A DNA stretch of 29,862 nucleotides, taken from NCBI GenBank assembly GCA_002368735.1, contig DFEQ01000037.1:1427-31288 (forward strand), in the 5' to 3' direction. Both the position numbers and the translations under genes were made by a program. Source of the DNA: Christensenella sp. UBA3798 (lineage in GTDB: Bacteria > Bacillota > Clostridia > Christensenellales > CAG-1252). The notes under the pieces were generated by a model. That model did not search any database and was not told where the DNA came from. It saw only the letters and a list, made by a program, of their open reading frames with translations. Each line of letters starts with the position of its first letter. Position 1 is the first letter of the stretch. This document shows, in pieces, positions 21,749-28,547 of the stretch.

Positions 21749-23602
21749 TTATTTCGTGCCGCCTGCGGGCAGAAAGGTTATCGTGATGTGATCTACCGTC
21801 GTATAGTCGTAGAAGCCGACGTTTGACGAATTGATGGCGTTGATGAGCTTGTATCCGCTATAGACGTCCTCGCGCGACTCGTAGTTGGAATGCACGCCGT
21901 ACTGCAAGTAGCAGTGGAGAGATGCCTTCGTCGTCGTGAGGATGCGATCCTCGATGCCATTTGCCGAGACTTTGACGGAGACGCCTTGAGCGATCTCGTC
22001 GTCGGTATAGACGGCGGTGATGCCGGTGCCGATAGAGTCGAGGAGTTTGTCGAGACTATAGCCTAAGGAGTGCATCAGCGCGCCCGCGGACACGTCAAAG
22101 TAGGTCGGCGCCATGACGTCCTCGAGGAGGAAGTCGTAGTGGAAAGCGTGCCCGTCGATATCGGAGTGCACCGTGAGGGTGAGGGAGGGCTGCTCCTTCA
22201 TCGCCGTCCCCTTGAGGGTGGGGTAGTCGTCGTCGGGCATATCCCAGTAGTCCTCAAAGTTCAAGCCGTATCTGCCGTCCTCCAAGGCGTAGGAATACTT
22301 GGCTTTCATCTGCTCGTCGGAGAGGGGATAGACGAACTTTGCATAGCTGCCGAGCGGGGTGCCCGTGCCGATAAACTTGGCGATATTGTCGCTGTAATAG
22401 ACGTTGTAGAGGGGGATGCCCGCCGTGCCGAGGTCGGTGGTCTTGGTCCTGCCGAAGACGCCCGCGGGGAGGTTTGAAACCAAAGTGCCTGCGTTGTTGG
22501 ATGTGGACTCCGCCGTGCCGATGGCGAGGACGGAGGCGACCCTTCCCGCCGCGGAGAGGTTGCCCGCGATGACGCCCGAACGCGCGATGGCGTAGTCGGT
22601 CCTTGTCTCGGAGTTATAAGCGCAAGCGCGCGACGATACGTTTGCTATCGCGCGAGCGTTGAGGATCATGAATTTGGGCTCGGTGCCGCTAGCGGATCCC
22701 ACGATACCGCCTGCATTGACCCTGCCGTACTGCGCCTTGATATTGCCGGTGTAGCTGACGCAGGAGATCCTGCCCGACTCCGCCTTGCCCACGATGCCGC
22801 CCGCCATCAGGCTGTAGGTATCGGTCTTGATGACGTCGGAGAGGATGTCCATATCCCCCTTGACGGTGCAGTTGTCGATGAGGGTGGATACCGCGTGCCC
22901 GACCAGGAGGCCGCAGTTGAGTTCCCCTTTCTGGGTGTTGGAATCCTTGTCAAAGCGGAGGGACGCTTCGAGGTTCAGATTTTTGATGACGGCATTGGTG
23001 GTGTGCCCGAAGAGACCCATATTGCCGTCGGTGTTGCACTTCGTGAAAGTGAGACCCTTGATGGTGTGCCCCGCGCCGTCAAAGACGCTTTGGAAGGAGG
23101 TCTTGCTGGTGCCGATGGGGGTGAAGTCCTTGCCCGTCAGGTCGATGTCGGCAGTCAGGCGATAATAGACGGGGGAGGCGACCTCGGTCTTGCCGAATTT
23201 CAGGGTGAAACTCTCGGTGATGCCCATCAGGTCTTCCGCGCTGCCGATGGTGATGGCGTCCGCCGCTATGCCCGTGCCGAGGTGGTAGGGAACGTCGGCG
23301 GAGGTGGCGATAAGATCGCCGCTTTCATTCAATGCGGATACTGTAAAAAGGTAGTCGCCCGGGGTAGTGTAGGGGGCGATATAGGTAGTATCGTACACCT
23401 TGACGGAATATCCCAAGCCATCCTCGAGGATGCACTTGACGAGATAGTACGAAGCTCCGTCCACGGCGTTCCACTTGAGGGCGGCGCCCTCCATGCGTGC
23501 GGAAAGCACGACGGTCTCTTCCTGCTCGTTGCAGGCGGGAAGCAGCGCTGCCGAAAGGATGAAAGTGATGATCAATAGGATAATGAATAGTTTCTTGCGC
23601 AT
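21749..23602 (-). CDS. Surface lipoprotein with GLUG-type repeats
   Basis: 617 residues. A lipoprotein signal peptide ends in LPAC (Cys24). Next is a fibronectin-III-like domain (about 32-110, with LKWNAVDGASYYLVK). The middle (about 115-400) is a likely beta-helix with GLUG-type segments: YYRLTADIDLTGKDFTPIG, FDGAGHTIKGLTF, MGLFGHTTNAVIKNL, CGLLVGHA, AGGIVGKA and AGGIVGSA. The C-terminal 130 residues form a separate DUF4430-like fold with DVMAPTYFDVSAG and HSLGYSLDKLLDSIG. It sits on the outer face and could bind a polymer or partner cell; the ligand is unknown. It has its own promoter and leads the thyA-dfrA-ispE operon. Confidence 0.8.
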   Translation of the reverse strand: MRKKLFIILLIITFILSAALLPACNEQEETVVLSARMEGAALKWNAVDGASYYLVKCILEDGLGYSVKVYDTTYIAPYTTPGDYLFTVSALNESGDLIATSADVPYHLGTGIAADAITIGSAEDLMGITESFTLKFGKTEVASPVYYRLTADIDLTGKDFTPIGTSKTSFQSVFDGAGHTIKGLTFTKCNTDGNMGLFGHTTNAVIKNLNLEASLRFDKDSNTQKGELNCGLLVGHAVSTLIDNCTVKGDMDILSDVIKTDTYSLMAGGIVGKAESGRISCVSYTGNIKAQYGRVNAGGIVGSASGTEPKFMILNARAIANVSSRACAYNSETRTDYAIARSGVIAGNLSAAGRVASVLAIGTAESTSNNAGTLVSNLPAGVFGRTKTTDLGTAGIPLYNVYYSDNIAKFIGTGTPLGSYAKFVYPLSDEQMKAKYSYALEDGRYGLNFEDYWDMPDDDYPTLKGTAMKEQPSLTLTVHSDIDGHAFHYDFLLEDVMAPTYFDVSAGALMHSLGYSLDKLLDSIGTGITAVYTDDEIAQGVSVKVSANGIEDRILTTTKASLHCYLQYGVHSNYESREDVYSGYKLINAINSSNVGFYDYTTVDHITITFLPAGGTK

Positions 23603-23622
23603 AAAATTTACCTTTAGATACT

Positions 23623-23651
23623 ATTATAAATATTTTTCCCTTTTTAGTCAA
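23623..23651 (-). promoter_or_regulatory. Sigma-A promoter of the lipoprotein-thyA-dfrA-ispE operon
   Basis: On the minus strand TTGACT (23646-23651), 17 bp spacer, TATAAT (23623-23628), 20 nt before the ATG at 23602. Confidence 0.8.
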
Positions 23652-23673
23652 CCCAAACGGACGAGCGGGACGT

Positions 23674-23701
23674 TCTATTTTTACGAGGCGGGGCGTACAC
23701 T
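23674..23701 (+). promoter_or_regulatory. Candidate sigma-E (mother-cell) promoter of the sipL-like gene
   Basis: CGTACACT (23694-23701) matches the sigma-E -10 consensus CATACANT at all but one base; TCTATTT (23674-23680) is a reasonable -35, 13 bp upstream. No sigma-A hexamers fit better here. SipL genes are transcribed by sigma-E in Clostridioides difficile (known). Confidence 0.5.
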
Positions 23702-23728
23702 ATGATATAAAACTTTTGGAGGGTCGAT

Positions 23729-25192
23729 ATGGAAGTTGAAAACGGCGTATTGTCGGTGCAAGTGAATGAAAAGTACGTGGACGAGATCCTCGTCGAAACA
23801 TCGGTGGACACCTTGGAGCGGGGCGGAGCGACGAAGGTGGTTTCGCTCGAGGCGGAGGTGAAGGGCGCGCAGGTGGAGCTGCTCGCGGGAGAGGCGGAGG
23901 TGTCGGGCAAGGCGAACTATCGCCTCTTATACCTCGACCGCCAAAACCGTCTGTGCGGGCTGGATTACTTCAAGGACTTCAAGTGCCGCGTCAAGGGGGA
24001 GGGCTTTGCTCCGACGGGCAGAGGGTCGGTATCCTTCCGCATCCCCGACGCCGAGGCGCGCATCGCGGGGGATGAGATAAGTCTGAGTGCGGTGGTGGAC
24101 GTTCTCGTATCCTATAGCGGCGAGGTGGAAAAGCCCGCCGTGACGGCGATAACGGGTGCCGAAACGCTCGCTGCGGAAGTGGCTTCCGAGCGCGTGGAGA
24201 GGAGAGAGCGCGTGATAGAGCTCGACAAGGTGGCGGACGTCGGCTTGGGCATCAAAAAGATCGTTCTTTTCCGCGCCGACGCTATGCCGATAAGTGTGAC
24301 GGGCGAGGGAACGGGTGTGATCTTAAACGGCGAGGTCAGAGGCTCCGTGCTCTACTTGAACGAAGCGGACGAAGTGGTGGAAATGACCGTATCCATTCCC
24401 TTCTCCGAGGGGTCGGACGGCGAAGCCAAGGACTACGAAGCGGCGGTGAAGAGCGCCCGCGTGATACTGACCGACGACGATGACGGCAATTCCGTCGAAG
24501 TGGAGGCAAGCCTCCTCCTCACCGAGATCGTCTATCGTGAAGAAGCGCAAAGCGCCATCGTGGCGGCGGCTTCGGATAAAACGTTTATAGAGGAAAAGCG
24601 CGAGAGGGTCTGCGAGGAGCGCTTCGTGGGCAGGGAGCTCTATGAGGAGAGCCTCGGCGGAACGGTCGTCGCGACTGACGAAGGGGGGAGCGTTGCCTTC
24701 GTTCGCGCAGGGTGCTATGCCATCGCGGGGGTCACTGTGGGTGACGGCGAGGTAAAGGTAGAGGGGGTCGCCGCCTTCCGCGCGGCGCTTGCCACCGAGG
24801 AGGGCTATACCTCTCTTCCGGCGGAACTGCCCTTCGTATACGTCCTTCCCTTCGCGGAAGCAAGGGAGGGGATGAGCGCCGAAGTCAAATTCGTCGTCAC
24901 CGACGCTACCGGGAGCCTTAGAGGCAAGGACGTGACCATCAGCGCCAAGGCGCACGTCGAGATCAGGCTGTATGAAAAGAGGTGCTATACCTACCTTTCC
25001 GAGGTCAAGGAGGGAGCCCCTATCCCCGAGAGCGAAGCGGGTATCAGCGTTTATTTTGCCGAGAAGGGGGAGGACTTATGGTCCATCGCAAGGAGCGTGG
25101 GGGTGCTGCCGAGCGCGCTCGTGAAGGCAAATCCTTTCTTGGCAGAGCCTTTGGAGGAGGGGCGAAAAGTTTTGATTTTCCGTCAAAAGTAA
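23729..25192 (+). CDS. sipL: SPOCS (DUF3794) and LysM protein, SipL-like
   Basis: 487 residues, similar to the roughly 520 of C. difficile SipL, which recruits coat proteins by binding SpoIVA. It has repeated beta-rich SPOCS/DUF3794 segments (for example VSLEAEVKGAQVELLAGEAE with VSGKANYRLLYLD, and the later ISVTGEGTGVILNGEVRGSV) over most of its length. The C-terminal 50 residues are a LysM domain, VYFAEKGEDLWSIARSVGVL and ANPFLAEPLEEGRKVLIF. No signal peptide, which fits a mother-cell protein. GGAGGG precedes the ATG. The stop codon is part of the palindromic element C. The name is an inference from architecture and context with other sporulation genes. Confidence 0.75.
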   Translation: MEVENGVLSVQVNEKYVDEILVETSVDTLERGGATKVVSLEAEVKGAQVELLAGEAEVSGKANYRLLYLDRQNRLCGLDYFKDFKCRVKGEGFAPTGRGSVSFRIPDAEARIAGDEISLSAVVDVLVSYSGEVEKPAVTAITGAETLAAEVASERVERRERVIELDKVADVGLGIKKIVLFRADAMPISVTGEGTGVILNGEVRGSVLYLNEADEVVEMTVSIPFSEGSDGEAKDYEAAVKSARVILTDDDDGNSVEVEASLLLTEIVYREEAQSAIVAAASDKTFIEEKRERVCEERFVGRELYEESLGGTVVATDEGGSVAFVRAGCYAIAGVTVGDGEVKVEGVAAFRAALATEEGYTSLPAELPFVYVLPFAEAREGMSAEVKFVVTDATGSLRGKDVTISAKAHVEIRLYEKRCYTYLSEVKEGAPIPESEAGISVYFAEKGEDLWSIARSVGVLPSALVKANPFLAEPLEEGRKVLIFRQK

Positions 25193-25319
25193 GCGAGCGC
25201 GTATAAGGCGGCATATACTTCGCTACCGTTTCAAAAAGGGGCAGTTACGTACGCTATGGTACGCGCCTGCCCCACTTTTCACGGAGCGCTCGCCTCTACC
25301 ACCTTCTCCGCGCTCGCTT
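25191..25319 (+). repeat. Stop-codon-anchored palindromic element, copy C (after the sipL-like gene)
   Basis: Outer arms AAGCGAGCGCG (25191-25201, starting with two bases of the TAA stop) and CGCGCTCGCTT (25309-25319) are an exact 11-bp inverted repeat. The inner hairpin is GGGGCAG, TTA/CGC internal loop, CGTAC/GTACG, loop GCTATG, CTGCCCC (25238-25273). The segments GTATAAGGCGGCATATACTTCGC and GAGCGCTCGCCTCTACCACC, quoted in part, match those of copies B and D. A T-run follows the right arm, so the outer stem could terminate as well. Confidence 0.82.
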
Positions 25320-25422
25320 TTTTGTGATATCTTTTGCGGATGATTCCGAATAAATTGCGTAAAAATACCGTTTCGAGAAAGTTAAGAATATATTAGACAA
25401 GTGTAATATTAGATAAATGGAA

Positions 25423-25956
25423 TTACTTTTTAAATAATTCGGTGATCCAACTGCGATATTCGACCTCTTCTTTGCCCGTTTCTTCGGCGGCGATGAAGCA
25501 GAGGGGCGGGTAGGCTACGCACCACCAGTTTTTGCCTTCTCCCGTCCCGAGTTCCACGATGACGGCGTCGTATTCTCCCTCTTGGAGGGTCAGGTCGCCG
25601 TACGTCTTGGTGGGGAATGTCTCGTTCCCGAGGCGCACGCGGCAGCCGTAGTCGTAGCCGCAGCTGACGAGAGTGTCCTCTGCCCTTCGTTTTATCTCGT
25701 CTTTTTTGTTATTCAGTAGTCGCCACATCTCATCCTTGCTCTCTATGCCGATCGCGAGAGGGGAGATATATTGCACGATACTGTCGCGCACCGCGAGTTT
25801 TACCGATTGGTCTTCCGCGCTGTCGGAGTTTGCGCGGACGTGTATCCTTATATAGTCACTCTTATTTGTATCTGCGGGGGCGCAGGAGATGAGGAGTAGC
25901 GTGGCGGATACGGCGGCGATGATGAGCAATAGAAAAATCAATATGTAGCGTTTCAT
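25423..25956 (-). CDS. spoIIR: Stage II sporulation protein R (SpoIIR)
   Basis: 177 residues. SpoIIR is made in the forespore, secreted to the space between the membranes, and triggers SpoIIGA to process pro-sigma-E in the mother cell. The core motif IRIHVRANSDSAEDQSVKLA, followed by VRDSIV, is diagnostic. LPGE-type text is replaced by TLQEGEYDAVIVELG, and the family WWCVAYPPLCF is present. The N-terminal hydrophobic segment ends in LLISC (Cys25), which fits a lipobox, so the protein may be lipid-anchored. It lies opposite sleB with an 87-bp intergenic region. Confidence 0.92.
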   Translation of the reverse strand: MKRYILIFLLLIIAAVSATLLLISCAPADTNKSDYIRIHVRANSDSAEDQSVKLAVRDSIVQYISPLAIGIESKDEMWRLLNNKKDEIKRRAEDTLVSCGYDYGCRVRLGNETFPTKTYGDLTLQEGEYDAVIVELGTGEGKNWWCVAYPPLCFIAAEETGKEEVEYRSWITELFKK

Positions 25957-25997
25957 ACGTTGAGTATCGCCTCTTTGGGGCGGGAATATACCTTGCT

Positions 25998-26026
25998 GTA
26001 TTTTTCAAATTGTTTTTTGCATACTA
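25998..26026 (+). promoter_or_regulatory. Candidate sigma-G (forespore) promoter of sleB-ypeB
   Basis: GTATT (25998-26002), 17 bp, CATACTA (26020-26026), which is close to the Bacillus sigma-G pattern GNATR and CATNNTA. sleB-ypeB is sigma-G controlled in Bacillus (known). The expected start lies a few bases before the ribosome site GAGGTGG. Confidence 0.5.
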
Positions 26027-26049
26027 CCTTGTGAAAAAAAGAGGTGGAT

Positions 26050-26748
26050 ATGAAAAAAGCGTTTATTTCAATGATGGTAGTCGCACTTTGCTTTGCGGTC
26101 GCTTTTGCACTCTTTGGGGCGCGGGGCGGCGAGAGGGCGGAGGCTGAGGTATTGAAGCAGGGCTCGTCCGGGACCCTTGTCAAAACGGTGCAGACTAAAC
26201 TGAAAAACTGGGGCTATTATACGGGCTCGGTGGACGGCATCTACGGCCCCAAGACGGTAGCCGCCGTCAAGTATTTCCAAAGGAAAAACGGGCTGACCGC
26301 CGACGGCGTCGTGGGGGCAAAGACCGCCGCGGCGATGGGGATCAAGCTGTCCTCTTCGTCCTCAAGCGGCGCTTCGACGTCGGGCGGGAACTACTCGTCC
26401 GGCGACGCCTATCTCCTTGCCAAGTGCATCTATGCCGAGGCGCGCGGGGAGCCCTATACGGGGCAGGTCGCCGTAGGCGCGGTGATCCTCAACCGCGTGC
26501 GCTCCTCCAAGTTTCCCAATACCATCTCGGGCGTCATCTATCAGCCCTACGCCTTTACCTGCGTAGCGGACGGGCAGATCAATCTGACTCCCGACGCGAA
26601 TGCGAAGAAGGCGGCGCAGGACGCTCTGAACGGGTGGGACCCCACCAACGGTTGTTTGTATTATTACAACCCCGCCACCGCTACCAGCAGTTGGATATGG
26701 TCGAGGACGGTGATGCTTTCTATCGGCAAGCATAACTTTGCCTTATAA
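26050..26748 (+). CDS. sleB: Spore cortex-lytic enzyme SleB
   Basis: 232 residues after choice of the ATG at 26050, which has GAGGTGG upstream; a GTG at 26044 lies in that site. A signal peptide (about 1-32) is followed by a peptidoglycan-binding domain (about 34-98: KQGSSGTLVKTVQTKLKNWG and GSVDGIYGPKTVAAVKYFQ), a Ser/Gly linker (101-117) and the lytic transglycosylase domain. The catalytic Glu130 sits in YAEARGEPYTGQVAVGAVIL, and the end WSRTVMLSIGKHNF is typical. It degrades cortex peptidoglycan with muramic-delta-lactam at germination. It is followed after 9 bp by ypeB. Confidence 0.95.
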   Translation: MKKAFISMMVVALCFAVAFALFGARGGERAEAEVLKQGSSGTLVKTVQTKLKNWGYYTGSVDGIYGPKTVAAVKYFQRKNGLTADGVVGAKTAAAMGIKLSSSSSSGASTSGGNYSSGDAYLLAKCIYAEARGEPYTGQVAVGAVILNRVRSSKFPNTISGVIYQPYAFTCVADGQINLTPDANAKKAAQDALNGWDPTNGCLYYYNPATATSSWIWSRTVMLSIGKHNFAL

Positions 26749-26757
26749 GGAGGGCGT

Positions 26758-28128
26758 ATGAGAGAACGCAGTATGGATAAAAGAAATAGGATCAAAGCGG
26801 GCGCAGCCATCGTCGTCATCGCGCTTCTCGCGGTGCTGTCGGGGGTGTTCGCCGCGCTGTACGCCACAGCTCGGGCGGAGGAAGGCGCCGCGGACGAAAG
26901 GTACCGCACCCTCGCCGAGAGCACCTATCGAAAGAGCTATTATTCACTCCTCTATAACGTGGATGGCTTAGAAAATGCCACCAACAAGTTGACCGTGGCA
27001 TCGGGTAAGGCGCTCAAACAGGAGTACCTTGCCGATATCAGCACCTATGCCACCGCCGCGGCGGAGAATATGTCCGACTTCACCCCCGAAAACGCGGGGG
27101 ACAGCCGCATTATGAAGTTTATCAATCAGACGGGAGACTTCGCGAAGTATCTCGACGATAAGCTGAATAAGGGGGGCAGTATCTCGGAGAACGACCGCGC
27201 CACGGTGGATGAGATAGCGCTCTCCGTCCGCGAGATCAAAGCTTCGCTCGCCGCACTCTCGGAGGAAGTGGAATCGGGCGGCTTCTCCTTCGTGGATAGC
27301 CTGCGCGAGGCGGACAGCACCTTCAGCCGCACCCTCCGCTCCTTTGAGGATAAGGAGGTGGACTATCCCTCCATGATCTACGACGGTCCTTTCAGCGATT
27401 CCCTCGCTGAGCGTACCCCCAAGGCGCTTCACGGGGAAGAGGTGGATGAAAGCGGCTGCCGCGCCGTGGTGACGAAGGTGGCAAGTGCGGACGAAAATAC
27501 GGATATATCCGTAAAAAGCGGCAGTAAGACCTATTTCGAGACCTACGACTGCGAGGTCACGACCTCGGCGGGCAGGGCGTACGTCACGGTGGCGAAAAAG
27601 GGCGCTTTCCCCGTGTCTTTCGCCATGCCAGAAGCCTTAGAAGGTAGCGTGCGTGTGTCGGCTTCCGAGGCGGAAAGCGCCGCCGAAAGTTATCTCCGCT
27701 CCCTCGGGTTCTCGGGGATGAAAGCGGTGTGGGCGAGCCTGTACGACAACGTCTATTACGTGAACCTCGCCGCTTATCTGGACGGCGTGATCCTCTACCC
27801 CGACCTTATAAAGGTCAAGGTGGGCGCCGAGAGCGGAAAGGTCATCGGCATGGAAGCCTTGAACTATATCTACAACCACGAGGAGCGCACCCTCGAAGCC
27901 CCCACCGTCACCGAGCAGGAAGCCGCAGACGCGATCAGCGAGTATATCGCCGTCACTTCCTGCCGCCTCGCCCTCGTCCCCACCAAGGGGGGCGGCGAAG
28001 TGTTGACGTATGAATTCTACGGCACCAAGGGGGAGGACAAGTATTTCGTCTACGTGGATGCGGAGAGCGGGGAAGAACTAAAGATAATGCGCGTGCTGGA
28101 CGGCGAACGCGGACTCTTGCTGCAGTGA
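26758..28128 (+). CDS. ypeB: Germination protein YpeB
   Basis: 456 residues, almost the length of B. subtilis YpeB (about 450). It holds SleB in the spore and keeps it inactive until germination. One N-terminal membrane anchor (about 15-38) precedes a helical domain, then PepSY-type repeats (about 300-456), with SEAESAAESYLRSLGFSGMK, YPDLIKVKVGAESGKVIGME and TVTEQEAADAISEYI. The ATG at 26758 has AAGGAGGG upstream; an ATG 15 bp later is less well placed. Same operon as sleB. The TGA is followed by a truncated palindromic element. Confidence 0.92.
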   Translation: MRERSMDKRNRIKAGAAIVVIALLAVLSGVFAALYATARAEEGAADERYRTLAESTYRKSYYSLLYNVDGLENATNKLTVASGKALKQEYLADISTYATAAAENMSDFTPENAGDSRIMKFINQTGDFAKYLDDKLNKGGSISENDRATVDEIALSVREIKASLAALSEEVESGGFSFVDSLREADSTFSRTLRSFEDKEVDYPSMIYDGPFSDSLAERTPKALHGEEVDESGCRAVVTKVASADENTDISVKSGSKTYFETYDCEVTTSAGRAYVTVAKKGAFPVSFAMPEALEGSVRVSASEAESAAESYLRSLGFSGMKAVWASLYDNVYYVNLAAYLDGVILYPDLIKVKVGAESGKVIGMEALNYIYNHEERTLEAPTVTEQEAADAISEYIAVTSCRLALVPTKGGGEVLTYEFYGTKGEDKYFVYVDAESGEELKIMRVLDGERGLLLQ

Positions 28129-28143
28129 GCGCGCATAAGGGCA
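28124..28143 (+). repeat. Truncated palindromic element, copy E (left arm only)
   Basis: The ypeB stop is followed by GTGAGCGCGCATAAGGGCA, which matches the left arm and box of copy A1 (CTGAGCGCGTATAAGGGCT) with three differences. No inner core TTACGTAC/GTACGCGC and no right arm are found downstream, so the rest was lost. Confidence 0.6.
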
Positions 28144-28192
28144 CTTTCACGTCTATAAGCATCCCACGAATGACTGTTTGTTGAGCGTAAAG

Positions 28193-28297
28193 AGGTCGCA
28201 TGACCGCAGTGATATTTGCCCGATGGGCAAGTGATATTCCGCTTTGCGGAGTGATATTTTCGGCGTTGCCAAAAGTGATATTTCTCGCAAAGCGAGA
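28193..28297. repeat. Array of unrelated mini-hairpins with AGTGATATT spacers
   Basis: Units are GGTC-GCAT-GACC (28194), TGCCC-GAT-GGGCA (28217), CCGC-TTT-GCGG (28239), GGC-GTT-GCC (28263) and TCTCGC-AAA-GCGAGA (28283), separated by AGTGATATT at 28208, 28230, 28250 and 28274. Hairpin sequences differ while the spacer is constant. The gene-free stretch 28129-28547 also contains element E, the ATTCCTAA repeat, and the nifJ promoter. Confidence 0.85.
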
Positions 28298-28412
28298 AGT
28301 TAAGGATCTATTGTAATAAGAAATCGGGAACGAAGGGCACTTTGTTCCTTTCTTTTATGATCATAATACCTCGATTTGTACTCTGTGCAACATCATTCGC
28401 GCGGCGACCCTT

Positions 28413-28444
28413 CATTCCTAATTCCTAATTCCTCATTCCTAATT
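28413..28444. repeat. ATTCCTAA simple tandem repeat
   Basis: Four units of the type ATTCCTA or ATTCCTC in tandem, ending AATT. Short repeats of this kind are frequent between genes in Clostridia; no function is evident. Confidence 0.6.
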
Positions 28445-28477
28445 AAATCATTATTAAATCGTTTGCGCATTTTTTGT

Positions 28478-28506
28478 TTGACACGCCCGCACCCGCGCAT
28501 TATAAT
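28478..28506 (+). promoter_or_regulatory. Consensus sigma-A promoter of nifJ
   Basis: TTGACA (28478-28483), 17 bp GC-rich spacer, TATAAT (28501-28506), both perfect. The leader is about 35 nt and ends in AAGGAGG before the ATG at 28548. It implies strong housekeeping expression. Confidence 0.88.
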
Positions 28507-28547
28507 GATTTCAGTTATTTTTACTTTACCCTATAAGGAGGTACTTT

